From UMGS1766 sp963597355 (GTDB taxonomy: Bacteria > Bacillota > Clostridia > Oscillospirales > Oscillospiraceae): a stretch of DNA of 59,905 nt. Positions 47,163 through 56,371 of this stretch are shown here, one piece after another. The stretch spans positions 1 to 59,905 of the forward strand of contig CAVBPR010000015.1 in the NCBI GenBank assembly GCA_963597355.1, read 5' to 3'. The notes under the pieces were generated by a model that saw only the letters and a program-made list of their open reading frames with translations, did no database searches and was not told where the DNA came from. How positions within the stretch are numbered: the first letter of the stretch is position 1; each line of letters starts with the position of its first letter. The translations under genes were made by a program, and so were the position numbers.

Positions 47163-48152
47163 TTACTCAACCTCCAGCGGGTGCTCTTCCAGAAAGATGC
47201 GCACCTGTGTGCCCTGGCCTACCGTGGAGGAAAGCTCGATTTTATGCCCTAACTGAGTGAGCACCCGCCGGGAGAGATACAGGCCAATGCCGGTGGCGCG
47301 CTTGTCCGTCCGGCCGTTGCAGCCGGTAAACCCGCATTCGAAGACCCGGGGAAGATCCTCCGGAGCGATGCCGATGCCGGTGTCTGCAATGACCAGCACA
47401 GCGGGGGACTCCATGGAGATGGTGACACTGCCACAGCGGGTATATTTCAGGGCATTGGACAGAATTTGCTCCACAACAAAGGAGAGCCATTTTTCGTCCG
47501 TCAGAACGGTGCAGTGGATCGGCTGGTAATCCAGCCGGATTTTTTTTCGGATAAACAGGGGAGCGTATTTATGCACACAGGAGCGGACGATGGCGTCCAA
47601 GTCGCTGTGGCGAAGGACGTAATCTGTGGAGTCGCTGTCCAGCCGCAAATACCCAAGCACCATGTCGACGTATTGCTCAATGCGAAATAGCTCTTCCCCG
47701 AGGGCACGGTTTTCCCGGGTATCCGTTTCCGAGAGAAGCAAACGCATTGCGGCAATCGGGGTCTTGATCTGGTGAGCCCATACGGTGAAGTAGTCCACCG
47801 TGGCGGCGTATTGCCGATCGCTGTGCTCCTGGGCGGTGTGCATGGCCTCGCTCAGGGTGCAGGCAATGTCGCACCAGTCGGCCTCCAGAAGGTCGTGGGG
47901 CTTGGGAAGGTGCGCCAGAGTGACATCAACTTCACGCTTCAGGGCAGCGAGCTGACGATGGCGACGAAGACAGGAACAGAAATCTGCAGTCAGCCAGGCC
48001 AGAAGGAGCACGCCGCAGAGGAGAGCGGCATAGCCCACCGCATAGACGGGGAGCTGATAAAGGGCGAACACAGCGGCGCAGACAGCGAGACAGACAACCG
48101 GCAGCGCCAGTTCCCACAGTCGGGAACGCAGCCACAGGAGAAACAGCTTCAT
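47163..48152 (-). CDS. Sensor histidine kinase, BceS-like (intramembrane-sensing)
   Basis: The start is ATG 48150-48152, overlapping the response-regulator stop by four bases; an upstream stretch in frame lies inside that gene. The 330-residue protein has two close membrane helices (about 12-32 and 36-56) with almost no outer loop, typical of intramembrane-sensing kinases that take their signal from BceAB. The H-box is FTVWAHQIKTPIAAMRLLLS, then N-box EQILSNALKY, G1 VIADTGIGI, F-box VFECGFTG and G2 TGIGLYL. It phosphorylates the regulator at 48149. Confidence 0.93.
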   Translation of the reverse strand: MKLFLLWLRSRLWELALPVVCLAVCAAVFALYQLPVYAVGYAALLCGVLLLAWLTADFCSCLRRHRQLAALKREVDVTLAHLPKPHDLLEADWCDIACTLSEAMHTAQEHSDRQYAATVDYFTVWAHQIKTPIAAMRLLLSETDTRENRALGEELFRIEQYVDMVLGYLRLDSDSTDYVLRHSDLDAIVRSCVHKYAPLFIRKKIRLDYQPIHCTVLTDEKWLSFVVEQILSNALKYTRCGSVTISMESPAVLVIADTGIGIAPEDLPRVFECGFTGCNGRTDKRATGIGLYLSRRVLTQLGHKIELSSTVGQGTQVRIFLEEHPLEVE

Positions 48153-48829
48153 TTTCCCTCCTCCAGCAGATAGCCCTGTCCTTTGCGGGTGGCGATAAAG
48201 TCGGTCAATCCAATGCGCTCCAGCTTTTTTCGAAGCCGGGCAACATTCACGGTCAAGGTGTTTTCGTCGATAAAGCAGTCGGTTTCCCACAGCCGTTCCA
48301 TCAGCCGCTCCCGGCTGACAATCTGACCGGGGCGCTCCATCAGGGTGAGAAGAATGCGGTGCTCATTTCGGCTCAGCTCCAACTGTTGACCGTTGAAATC
48401 CAGCCGATTGTCGGAGGGATGCAGCTGCACCCCTCGCCATTCCAGCGCCGGAGGCTGGATGCAGAAGTCATAGGTGCGGCGGAGAAGGGCTTGTATTTTG
48501 GCAATGAGCACGCTGAGATCAAAGGGCTTTGCAATAAAATCGTCGCCCCCCATATTCATGGCCATGATAATATTCATATTGTCGGACATGGAAGAGAGAA
48601 ACATCACCGGCACCTGACTTTCCTGACGGATGAGCTGGCACCAGTGGTAGCCGTCATAGAAGGGAAGGGAAATGTCCATCAGCACCAGCTGGGGATCGTA
48701 TTGATGAAATTCCTCCAGCACATTATGGAAATCCTCTGCGCAGGCGGCCTCCAGTCCCCAGGTGCGAATGTGGCGGCAAACCTGCTGAGCGATGGTGTTG
48801 TCATCTTCCACGATAAAGATACGATACAT
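48149..48829 (-). CDS. Response regulator, BceR-like (OmpR/PhoB family)
   Basis: The start is ATG at 48827-48829, seven bases after AGGTG; a TTG two codons earlier is less likely. The 226-residue protein has a receiver domain (IFIVEDDNTI, phosphorylated Asp in VLMDISLPFYDGYHW, SSM and IAKPFDL with the conserved Lys) and a winged-helix output domain (about 130-226; LELSRNEHRILLTLMERPGQ, TLTVNVARLRKKL). It should bind the TTACA/TGTAA site before the BceAB-like genes and raise their expression on drug exposure. Confidence 0.94.
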   Translation of the reverse strand: MYRIFIVEDDNTIAQQVCRHIRTWGLEAACAEDFHNVLEEFHQYDPQLVLMDISLPFYDGYHWCQLIRQESQVPVMFLSSMSDNMNIIMAMNMGGDDFIAKPFDLSVLIAKIQALLRRTYDFCIQPPALEWRGVQLHPSDNRLDFNGQQLELSRNEHRILLTLMERPGQIVSRERLMERLWETDCFIDENTLTVNVARLRKKLERIGLTDFIATRKGQGYLLEEGK

Positions 48830-48979
48830 AATCAATCACCTGCTCAAAATGTATCATATTTTACAGCACTTTTACAGCACAAAAAACCAAATTTACAAAA
48901 GGTTAAGCTGGATTTGATAAAATCAACAAAGTGTGGTAAAAAAATAAAAATGTTTTGTTAAATAGTTTTAGAAAAACAC

Positions 48980-49008
48980 TTGCAAAAGTGCGCGGGAAGG
49001 GTTATAGT
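48980..49008 (+). promoter_or_regulatory. Promoter of pyruvate carboxylase
   Basis: -35 TTGCAA (48980-48985) and -10 TATAGT (49003-49008) with a 17-base spacer. The 110 bases upstream are very AT-rich and contain repeated TTTTACAGCAC-like strings near 48865 that belong to the response-regulator side. Confidence 0.72.
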
Positions 49009-49083
49009 ATAGCACAGATGATTTGCCGCTCACTGGGAGCGGAACGAGTTTGACAAATGATAGAAGGAAAGGATGAACCCGAA

Positions 49084-52000
49084 ATGGCAGTACGTACCTT
49101 TAAGAAGGTAATGGCCGCAAACCGCGGCGAGATTGCAATTCGTATTTTCCGAGCTTGCTATGACCTGGGGCTGCATACGGTAGCCATGTATTCCAATGAG
49201 GACACCAATTCTCTGTTCCGCACAAAGGCGGACGAGGCTTACCTGATTGGCGAAAACCAAAGCCCTTTAGGCGCCTATCTGGACATCCCCGGCATTATTG
49301 ACCTGGCAAAGCGCCGGGGCGTCGAGGCCATTCACCCCGGCTATGGCTTCCTGTCCGAGAATGCAGACTTTGCCCAGGCATGCTGCGATGCAGGGATTAC
49401 CTTTATCGGGCCTCCCCCGGAGGTTCTGGCAAAAATGGGCGACAAGCTGGCCGCCAAGGCGACCGCTATCGCCTGCGATGTGCCGATTATTCCCGGCTGC
49501 ACAGAGCCGCTGAAGGATGCGGATGAAGCGCTGGAGAAGGCCATCAGCTTTGGTTTCCCGGTTATTTTGAAGGCCGCTGCCGGCGGCGGCGGACGCGGCA
49601 TGCGTCGCTGCGAGACGCCGGAGGAAGTGAAGCCTGCCTTTGAGCTGGTCAAGAGCGAGGCAAAGAAGGCTTTCGGCAACGACGATATTTTCATCGAGAA
49701 GTTCCTGGTTGAGCCTAAGCACATTGAGGTGCAGATTCTGGCGGACAACTACGGCAATGTTTATCATGTCGGTGAGCGTGACTGTTCTCTGCAGCGCCGC
49801 TATCAGAAGGTCGTTGAGTTTGCTCCTGCATGGAGCGTGCCGAAAGCCACCATTGAGGCTCTGCATGAAGATGCAGTTAAGATTGCCAAGAGCGTCGGTT
49901 ATGTTTCCGCCGGCACAGTGGAGTTCCTGGTGGATCGGGACGGCAACCACTACTTCATCGAAATGAACCCCCGTATTCAGGTGGAGCACACAGTCACCGA
50001 GCAGGTCACCGGCATTGATCTGGTGCGGGCACAGATTCTGATTGCAGAAGGTTATCCCCTGTCCACGCCGGAGATCGGCCTGAGCTGCCAGGATGACGTG
50101 CATGTCAACGGCTATGCCATTCAGTGCCGCGTTACCACCGAGGACCCGACCAACAACTTCGCTCCGGATACCGGCAAAATTACCGCATATCGTTCCGGCG
50201 GCGGTTTTGGCGTCCGTCTGGACGGCGGCAATGCGGGAACGGGATCTTCCATCTCTCCTTACTACGATTCCCTGCTGGTCAAGGTCACTTCCTGGGACAA
50301 CACCTTCCTGGGTGTGTGCCGCAAGGCAATGCGGGCCATCAGCGAGGTTCGCATTCGCGGCGTAAAGACCAACATTCCTTTTGTGACGAATATTCTCCAT
50401 CACCCGAAGTTCCAGGCCGGTCAGTGCCATACAAAGTTCATTGATGACACACCGGAGCTGTTTGAGATTTCGGAAAGCGGCGACCGCGCCACTCGCGTGC
50501 TGAAATACATTGCCAACATTCAGGTGGCAAATCCCAACGCCGAGCGGAAGCAGTATGATGCACCCCGGTTCCCCCAGCCTACGCGGGAGACTCCCCGTGA
50601 TGGCCTGAAGCAGATGCTGGACAAGGAAGGCCCGGATGCAGTCAAGCGCTGGGTGCTGGACCAGAAGAAGCTGCTGATCACCGACACCACCATGCGGGAC
50701 GCCCATCAGTCCCTGCTTTCCACCCGTATGCGTACCCGGGATATGGTCAAGGGTGCCGACGGCACAGCCGATATTCTGGCGGATTGCTTCTCCCTGGAGA
50801 TGTGGGGCGGCGCAACCTTCGACGTTGCCTACCGTTTCCTGCATGAAGATCCATGGGAGCGGCTGCAGATGCTGCGGGAGAAGATTCCGAACATTCCCCT
50901 GCAGATGCTGCTCCGCGGCGCAAATGCAGTTGGCTATTCCAACTACCCCGACAACCTGATCCGCGCCTTTGTTCGTGAGGCAGCTCAGAGCGGCATTGAT
51001 GTTTTCCGCGTGTTCGACTCTCTGAACTGGATTCCCGGCATGGAGATCGCCATGGACGAGGTGATCAAGCAGGGCAAACTGTGCGAAGCCACCATGTGCT
51101 ACACCGGAGATATTCTGGATCCGGCTCACGACCGCTATACCCTTGAGTACTATGTCAACATGGCAAAGGAACTGGAGAAGCGGGGCGCTCACCTGCTGGC
51201 CATTAAGGATATGTCCGGCCTGCTGAAGCCCTATGCGGCAAAGAAGCTGATTTCCACCCTGAAGCAGGAGGTGGGTCTGCCGATCCACCTGCACACCCAC
51301 GACACCACTGCAAACCAGGTTGCCACCCTGCTGATGGCAGCGGAAGCAGGCGTCGACATTGTGGATACCGCAATTTCCTCCATGTCCTCCCTCACCAGCC
51401 AGCCCTCCATGAACGCAGTGGTTGCTGCACTGGAAGGCACAGAGCGGGACACCGGCCTGCAGCTGTCTGAGCTGCAGAAGCTCACCGACTACTGGGCAGA
51501 TGTGCGCCTGCGCTACGAAAGCTTCGACCACGGACTGAAGAGCCCGGTTACCGATATTTACCGCTATGAAATCCCCGGCGGTCAGTACACCAACCTGCAG
51601 CCTCAGGTGGTTTCCCTCGGTTTGGGCAGCCGCTTCGACGAGGTCAAGGAGATGTACAAGCAGGTCAACGACATGCTCGGTGGCATTGTCAAGGTTACCC
51701 CGTCGTCTAAGATGGTGGGCGATTTGGCCATCTTCATGGTTCAGAACAACCTGACACCGGAGAACATTTGCGAAAAGGGTCGTGACCTGAGCTATCCCGA
51801 CTCGGTTGTGTCCTACTTTAAGGGCATGATGGGTCAGCCTGCCTGGGGCTTCCCGGAAGAGCTGCAGAAGATCGTTCTGAAGGGCGAAAAGCCCATCACC
51901 TGCCGTCCCGGCGAGCTGCTGCCGCCAGTGGACTTCGATCAGGCGTGGAAGGAAGTTGCCCAGTTCTGCCCCAAGACCGACATGAAACAGGTAATTTCCT

Positions 52001-52509
52001 ATTGCTTCTACCCCAAAGTGGTGAAGGAATACTGGAAGCACTCCAAGGAGTACGGCTACCTGATGCGCATGGGAAGCCATGTGTTCTTCAACGGCATGGC
52101 TCTGGGTGAGACCAACAAGATTAACATCGAAGACGGCAAGACGCTGGTCATCAAGTACCTGGGTCTTGGCGAGCTGGACGAAGAGGGCAACCGCTGCGTC
52201 GAATTTGAACTGAACGGCATGCGCCGGGAAGTTTATGTCCCCGATCCCGCTGCAGCTGCAACGGTGAAGCAGGTCACGTTGGCCGATCCGGAGGATAAGA
52301 GCCAGATTGGTTCCTCCATTCCGGGCCTGGTCAGCAAGATCAATGTCAAGGAAGGCGACATGGTGGAAGAAAACCAGGTGATCGCCGTGATCGAGGCAAT
52401 GAAGATGGAAACCAGCGTTACCGCTCGCATGACCGGTAAGGTCAAGTCCATTCTGGTCAAGGAAGGCAGCATCGTGAAAGCGGGCGAGCTTCTGATGACC
52501 GTGGAGTAA
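49084..52509 (+). CDS. pyc: Pyruvate carboxylase
   Basis: The start is ATG 49084 after AAAGGATG; the frame is open nine codons further up (ATG 49057) but without a ribosome site. The 1141-residue single-chain enzyme has a biotin carboxylase domain (KVMAANRGEIAIRIF, ATP-grasp KAAAGGGGRGMR, EMNPRIQVEHTVTEQ), the carboxyltransferase domain from ITDTTMRDAHQSLLSTRMRT, with metal site IHLHTHDT, and a biotinyl domain ending with the EAMKMETSV lysine. It makes oxaloacetate from pyruvate, bicarbonate and ATP, supplying aspartate/malate/succinate. It is a single-gene transcript, bounded by its own promoter and terminator. Confidence 0.97.
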   Translation: MAVRTFKKVMAANRGEIAIRIFRACYDLGLHTVAMYSNEDTNSLFRTKADEAYLIGENQSPLGAYLDIPGIIDLAKRRGVEAIHPGYGFLSENADFAQACCDAGITFIGPPPEVLAKMGDKLAAKATAIACDVPIIPGCTEPLKDADEALEKAISFGFPVILKAAAGGGGRGMRRCETPEEVKPAFELVKSEAKKAFGNDDIFIEKFLVEPKHIEVQILADNYGNVYHVGERDCSLQRRYQKVVEFAPAWSVPKATIEALHEDAVKIAKSVGYVSAGTVEFLVDRDGNHYFIEMNPRIQVEHTVTEQVTGIDLVRAQILIAEGYPLSTPEIGLSCQDDVHVNGYAIQCRVTTEDPTNNFAPDTGKITAYRSGGGFGVRLDGGNAGTGSSISPYYDSLLVKVTSWDNTFLGVCRKAMRAISEVRIRGVKTNIPFVTNILHHPKFQAGQCHTKFIDDTPELFEISESGDRATRVLKYIANIQVANPNAERKQYDAPRFPQPTRETPRDGLKQMLDKEGPDAVKRWVLDQKKLLITDTTMRDAHQSLLSTRMRTRDMVKGADGTADILADCFSLEMWGGATFDVAYRFLHEDPWERLQMLREKIPNIPLQMLLRGANAVGYSNYPDNLIRAFVREAAQSGIDVFRVFDSLNWIPGMEIAMDEVIKQGKLCEATMCYTGDILDPAHDRYTLEYYVNMAKELEKRGAHLLAIKDMSGLLKPYAAKKLISTLKQEVGLPIHLHTHDTTANQVATLLMAAEAGVDIVDTAISSMSSLTSQPSMNAVVAALEGTERDTGLQLSELQKLTDYWADVRLRYESFDHGLKSPVTDIYRYEIPGGQYTNLQPQVVSLGLGSRFDEVKEMYKQVNDMLGGIVKVTPSSKMVGDLAIFMVQNNLTPENICEKGRDLSYPDSVVSYFKGMMGQPAWGFPEELQKIVLKGEKPITCRPGELLPPVDFDQAWKEVAQFCPKTDMKQVISYCFYPKVVKEYWKHSKEYGYLMRMGSHVFFNGMALGETNKINIEDGKTLVIKYLGLGELDEEGNRCVEFELNGMRREVYVPDPAAAATVKQVTLADPEDKSQIGSSIPGLVSKINVKEGDMVEENQVIAVIEAMKMETSVTARMTGKVKSILVKEGSIVKAGELLMTVE

Positions 52510-52642
52510 TTGCTCCGCTTATTACAATACCTCCTCTTACTCTTTTCATATTCTTCTTTTCCGGCACGGGTCTCCCCCCGGCCCGTGCCCACAATCCCCT
52601 TTTATTATGCTTTCCTCTTGGAGAAATTCTCCTGTCAAACTC

Positions 52643-52689
52643 AAACCGGAAACCGGCGTGCCCGAAAGGACACGCCGGTTTTCGGTTTT
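52643..52689 (+). terminator. Terminator of pyruvate carboxylase
   Basis: Stem 52643-52660 with 52671-52688 (one G-U pair), a short inner CC/GG pair, GAAA tetraloop at 52664-52667, T-rich 3' arm. Confidence 0.85.
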
Positions 52690-52764
52690 GAAGCATTTTT
52701 TTGCTTTCTCAGAATTATAACGACAAGGGATGACTTTCTGATTGAGAATAGAATAAAAATTTAT

Positions 52765-52804
52765 CCCCTGCACCGGCAGGAGGTTTAAGGATCCGGTGCA
52801 GGGG
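52765..52804 (-). terminator. Terminator of the TerY-P operon
   Basis: CCCCTGCACCGG pairs with its exact complement at 52793-52804 across a 16-base loop. On the minus strand a T-rich tract follows. It lies just past the PP2C stop at 52819. Confidence 0.78.
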
Positions 52805-52818
52805 ACATCATTATGCAA

Positions 52819-53799
52819 TCAGCAGGAGAGTTCCTGCTGGAGTTGCTGATAGGTTTCCAGGGCAGACTGATATGCCTTTGCCCGCGGGCGGAGTTGTTCC
52901 TTCAAGGTTGCCGCCTTTTTGGGGTCGGCGGCAGTATGGATCTGCCGGAGTGCCAGCTGCAGGTAGCATTCAGAGCTCTGGAGCTGCGCTTTCAGCTGCT
53001 GCGCCTGCAGGAGAAGGGCTCCGCGATGTACGGTGTGGGGAAGGCAGGACTGAAACGCTTCGGTGGCCGTCTGTCGGGGATCAGCGGCCAGAAGAAAGGT
53101 CAGGTCATCGCCATGGCGGCCTTCGGAGAGAATCTGTTCCGTGGAAACTGCTGGATTTATAGCCAGCAGAGCGGCGGCGGCATAGGGCTGTTGACCCAGG
53201 TGAGCATAGCCGTCGGAGTACATCAGCAGAGCTGCGACCGGCTGAGAATAACGGCGCAGACGAAAGTGATGCAGGCACACGTCCCGACCATAGGCCATGG
53301 AAGAGGTGATGTTTCCCATACAGGCGCTGTCGGAAGCCAGCGGAGGCAAAAACGCGGCGCAGGAGTCCAGCAGGGCAATGTTACCGTCGCCGACCTGACA
53401 GCAGAGCGTTTCCTGTTCGGTGGAAAGGACGGCGAGGAAGGTGCAGCCGTAGGCCTGTTCCGGAGGTCGGGAACCCAACCGTTCTTTTTCCCACTGAGCG
53501 AGGGGACGCAGGCCCATATGCCGGGCAACCAGGTGATCATAGCTGTCCTTGAGGGCCGCAGTCAGGGCAGAATCCGGCTGTGTGATGGCGTTTTCCGCCA
53601 GCAGAACCTGTCTGGCGGCGGCGCACATGATCCGTGCGCCGAGGCCGGAGCGGGTGTAGGGAGCGGAACCGTGTCCATCGGCCAGGGTGAAGAGAGCGGC
53701 GTGTTTGGTTTGCTCCACGAGAAACTGATCCTGGCAGGGAGCGTTGCGCTGGATGTGGGAACTGCCCCGTTCCCGGATGGCTGCACGGAGTTGAAGCAT
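52819..53799 (-). CDS. PP2C-family protein phosphatase of a TerY-P triad
   Basis: The 326-residue protein has the PP2C (PPM) metal motifs: NAPCQDQF near residue 20, LADGHGS (Asp41, Gly42), QVGDGNIAL, MYSDGYA and the final GDDLTFLL. Residues ~265-326 form an extra helical, Gln/Leu-rich tail, likely a coiled coil for partner binding. It removes phosphate from Ser/Thr residues in a metal-dependent way. It is the last gene of the minus-strand operon, 15 bases after the vWA gene, and would oppose the kinase encoded at 54587. Confidence 0.9.
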   Translation of the reverse strand: MLQLRAAIRERGSSHIQRNAPCQDQFLVEQTKHAALFTLADGHGSAPYTRSGLGARIMCAAARQVLLAENAITQPDSALTAALKDSYDHLVARHMGLRPLAQWEKERLGSRPPEQAYGCTFLAVLSTEQETLCCQVGDGNIALLDSCAAFLPPLASDSACMGNITSSMAYGRDVCLHHFRLRRYSQPVAALLMYSDGYAHLGQQPYAAAALLAINPAVSTEQILSEGRHGDDLTFLLAADPRQTATEAFQSCLPHTVHRGALLLQAQQLKAQLQSSECYLQLALRQIHTAADPKKAATLKEQLRPRAKAYQSALETYQQLQQELSC

Positions 53800-53814
53800 C
53801 GAAAAACTCCTTTC

Positions 53815-54564
53815 TCAGTTGAACAGCGCTTCCAACTCTGCACGCAGCGTATCGGCACTGGTGACGCCGTCTTCCACGTCGCTGATAATCTGATTCATCT
53901 CGGAGGCAGAGCCGGAGTCGTCCGCCATATGGGTGGCAGAGAGCACAATCGTGCTTTGGGCAATGATGGGAGTCAGATGGGGCATCAGGGAGGGACTCAG
54001 GCCGATCAGATTTTCATCGCCGACAATGGAGGCGGCATCCTTTTTGTTGGATTCATCACCGCAGTAGATGCACAGGTTTGCCGCCTGCAGGTTGAAGCGA
54101 TTGTTGCCGTGAAGCCGCTGCTGTGCGGCGGCCTGTGCACCGACATTTTCGGTTGCGTCCCAGTCCGTGATAATCAGGTTGAAGGGGTAGGGATCGCCGG
54201 TGTGAATGTCCTTTCCACTGCCGCTGAAGTCTGCGTCAATGGTGCGGAGCATGGCGGCGATGTCCGTAGTGCTGCTGGCGGTGAAGAAGTCCTCCGGCAG
54301 CAGGTCGGCGACTTCCTGGGGCTCCAGGTACTCGGAATTGAACACATGGACCTCGTCGTTAAAGGTGACCAGTTTTACCTGATAGATAATGTCCTCTGCG
54401 CTGTCATTCGTCTCGGCAAGCTCCTGAAGTGTGCCGCGAATGGCCTTTTCGATGGATCGCATCTTTGACTGCATGGAGCCGCTGACGTCAATATACATGG
54501 TGACGTAGCAGACGCGCAGACCGGTGGTTTTGGGGGAAAGGGTGTGAATAATGGTAGAAGTCAT
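53815..54564 (-). CDS. TerY-like von Willebrand factor A domain protein
   Basis: The 249-residue protein has a full metal-ion-dependent adhesion site: VTMYIDVSGSMQSKMRSIEK (DxSxS, Asp26, Ser28, Ser30), Thr in SSTTDIAAML and Asp in LIITDWDATEN. Conserved positions and length suit TerY, a cytosolic vWA protein linked to tellurite/phage-stress (Ter) systems. Together with a PP2C phosphatase and a protein kinase it makes the known TerY-P triad. In such triads vWA proteins are thought to be scaffolds or targets of phosphorylation. An unusual feature is a CIYCGDESNK segment near residue 165. It lies 22 bases after the kinase gene. Confidence 0.88.
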   Translation of the reverse strand: MTSTIIHTLSPKTTGLRVCYVTMYIDVSGSMQSKMRSIEKAIRGTLQELAETNDSAEDIIYQVKLVTFNDEVHVFNSEYLEPQEVADLLPEDFFTASSTTDIAAMLRTIDADFSGSGKDIHTGDPYPFNLIITDWDATENVGAQAAAQQRLHGNNRFNLQAANLCIYCGDESNKKDAASIVGDENLIGLSPSLMPHLTPIIAQSTIVLSATHMADDSGSASEMNQIISDVEDGVTSADTLRAELEALFN

Positions 54565-54586
54565 GATAAATACTCCCTTCGTTTTG

Positions 54587-55588
54587 TCAGGTGTTGTCGG
54601 TGTTTAAGGTGGGGTAGCTGCGCTGAAATGCATCCATCAGCGCCTGGGTATCCGGACGGGGAACCTTTCCCTGCAATGCATCCTGGCGGAACAGCTGAGT
54701 GAAATAGTTCTGCAGTGGGGCAGGAAGGCTTTTCCAACGCTGCACAATGCAGGGGTCTGGTGCATTCTTTCTGCTTTTAATGGAGAAGGCTGCCTTTGTG
54801 CCATAAACGATTTTTTTGTTTTCCTCGGTGAGGGGCATGGAACGGGCGTATTTGCCGTCCAGCGGGTGAGCGCCCAGCAGCAGGCGATAGGCCAGCACGC
54901 CTAAGGCGTGGAGATCGGTCTGGACAGTAGGGGGCGTGTTATGAACAAAAATCTCCGGAGCGGTGTACAGCCCGGTTCCCCGAAGCCCCAGGTCGTGTGG
55001 CGCTTTTTCACCGACAGTGACCACATTGTCGCCGTCAATTAACCGCACGCTGACATGGTGATCCGGGCGCAGGCGATATTGCACGTTAGAGCCGGAAATG
55101 TCGCCATAGAGAAAGCCGCCTTTGTGGAGCTTATGAAGGATGGAGGCGGTCTTGTAGGCCAGTTCCGCCCGCTGTTCCGGTGTCAGGGTAGCGGCACAGG
55201 CCAAACTGCCCTGATCGGAGCGCATCAGTTTGTTGATGATGGAAGCGGCGGAATGATAGCCGGTCAGGCGGGGCATCAGATAGGCAAAGCTGCCGGAGTC
55301 GGTCTGCATGGTGTAACCCAGCGGCCAGACAATGCCGGGATCCGGAGCGGAAAACCGCGCCATTGCGGCGAGTTTTTGGTAGTATTTCTTTTTGTTGCAG
55401 GAGTAACCGCCGAAGAGGTACTTGACCACATATAAGCTGCCCTTGCTGGAGCCGTTTAAATGAGAGCTGTAAATTTCCGCCTGCCCTCCGCGGGCGATGA
55501 AGTCATCCACAATGAAGGTGGCATGTACCTGTTGATTTCCCTGACAAATGGTAAAGTTCAGCTTGTCGCCGGCATTAAAATTATTCAT
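54587..55588 (-). CDS. Serine/threonine protein kinase of the TerY-P triad
   Basis: The 333-residue protein is a eukaryote-like kinase with divergent motifs: glycine loop FIARGGQAEIY (30-40), ATP lysine in YVVKYLF (Lys56), catalytic loop YGDISGSNV (Asp163, Asn168; HRD is replaced by YGD), metal loop LIDGDN (Asp185; DGD for DFG), and APE-like TAPEIF. HALGVLAYRLLLGAHP fits the F-helix. No membrane helix or sensor domain is present, so the kinase is cytosolic and probably controlled by its operon partners. The YGDIS...DGD pattern is that of the bacterial kinases found with TerY and PP2C. Likely active since the Lys, Asp and Asn residues are kept. Confidence 0.9.
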   Translation of the reverse strand: MNNFNAGDKLNFTICQGNQQVHATFIVDDFIARGGQAEIYSSHLNGSSKGSLYVVKYLFGGYSCNKKKYYQKLAAMARFSAPDPGIVWPLGYTMQTDSGSFAYLMPRLTGYHSAASIINKLMRSDQGSLACAATLTPEQRAELAYKTASILHKLHKGGFLYGDISGSNVQYRLRPDHHVSVRLIDGDNVVTVGEKAPHDLGLRGTGLYTAPEIFVHNTPPTVQTDLHALGVLAYRLLLGAHPLDGKYARSMPLTEENKKIVYGTKAAFSIKSRKNAPDPCIVQRWKSLPAPLQNYFTQLFRQDALQGKVPRPDTQALMDAFQRSYPTLNTDNT

Positions 55589-55601
55589 AGTGTTGACTCC
55601 T

Positions 55602-56240
55602 TTACTGTTTGATCTCTCTTCTGAGCTGATTCAGGTATCTGGTAAGTTTGGAAATACCGATGTGATTCAGGGGAGCAAGGCGGGAATGGTCACGGGGTGC
55701 GGAAGGAAGTGCGCCGGGCAGCCATTCATGGAGGTGGGTTTGCATATAATTGTCGCTGCGCAAAAAGTAATTCCAGCTGCTGCGGCCCAAGTCCCAGGTG
55801 GCGTCCAGGTGATACCAGTGTTTCTGGCGGCCATCGGTTAACTCCACCATGTTCCATGCGTGAAGCTCCTGGTCTTCCGGCGGCCCTGCCGTTCCGATGG
55901 CGATCATGGAGTTTATTCCTAATGGCTGAGTAAGCAGAAGAAACAGCTCGGCAATTCCCTCGCACACGCCGCTGGCTTGCAGCAGTGGCTGAAGATAGGA
56001 GAAACGGGTTTGATTTTCTGTGGTGTCATAGCGCAGGCTGTTGATCATCACGGCATAAATCAGTTGTACCTGCTGCGCCGGTTCCAGCGTTCTGGGAATG
56101 CTGTCGGTGAATTGCCGTATCATTTGCTGTACCGATTTGCGGCGATGGGGTGGCAGCGAGGCGGTGAAGTAAAGTATGTGATTGTTGGCGTAATGATCTC
56201 GCTCGATTTCCACCAGCTGTCGGCGGTTTTCGTTTGTCAT
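55602..56240 (-). CDS. Transglutaminase-like (papain-fold) protein
   Basis: The 212-residue protein has the transglutaminase-like triad in order: Cys93 in ASGVCEGIAELF, His127 in QELHAWNMVEL and Asp146 in WYHLDATWD. This core is found in bacterial peptidases, peptide N-glycanases and crosslinkers. No signal peptide is seen, so it acts in the cytosol. It is the first gene of the operon with kinase, TerY-like and PP2C proteins (13-base gap), and divergent from the Hsp70 operon; it could process or modify proteins handled by the chaperone arm. I know no fixed link between this fold and TerY-P triads. Confidence 0.85.
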   Translation of the reverse strand: MTNENRRQLVEIERDHYANNHILYFTASLPPHRRKSVQQMIRQFTDSIPRTLEPAQQVQLIYAVMINSLRYDTTENQTRFSYLQPLLQASGVCEGIAELFLLLTQPLGINSMIAIGTAGPPEDQELHAWNMVELTDGRQKHWYHLDATWDLGRSSWNYFLRSDNYMQTHLHEWLPGALPSAPRDHSRLAPLNHIGISKLTRYLNQLRREIKQ

Positions 56241-56288
56241 AGGGCATCATTCCTTTGCTTCCGCGGTCTGTTTTGCTGTTGTGATTGC

Positions 56289-56316
56289 ATTGTAGCATTA
56301 CAATATCGACTTGAAA
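56289..56316 (-). promoter_or_regulatory. Promoter of the TerY-P operon with dyad on the -10 box
   Basis: On the minus strand, -35 TTTCAA (56316-56311) and -10 TACAAT (56294-56289) have a 16-base spacer. The -10 box is one arm of the perfect inverted repeat ATTGTA-GCAT-TACAAT (56289-56304), a candidate repressor site. Confidence 0.65.
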
Positions 56317-56371
56317 AGTGATATAAATTCTGAGTAAAATAGAAAAATAAATGGAATTAAAATAAAAAAGT

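Larger units (their letters stand above)
52510..52818. other. Convergent intergenic region with two terminators
   Basis: The 309 bases hold no gene. 52643-52689 is a plus-strand terminator of pyc: about 20 bp of stem with a GAAA tetraloop and a closing TTTT. 52765-52804 is a perfect 12-bp hairpin with a 16-base loop that on the minus strand runs into ATAAATTTTTATT, thus ending the PP2C operon. Confidence 0.75.

Noticed and set aside
49267..52080. 937-codon open frame opposite pyruvate carboxylase
   Set aside because: An antisense shadow of pyc caused by third-position GC bias; the product looks random and His/Gln-rich.
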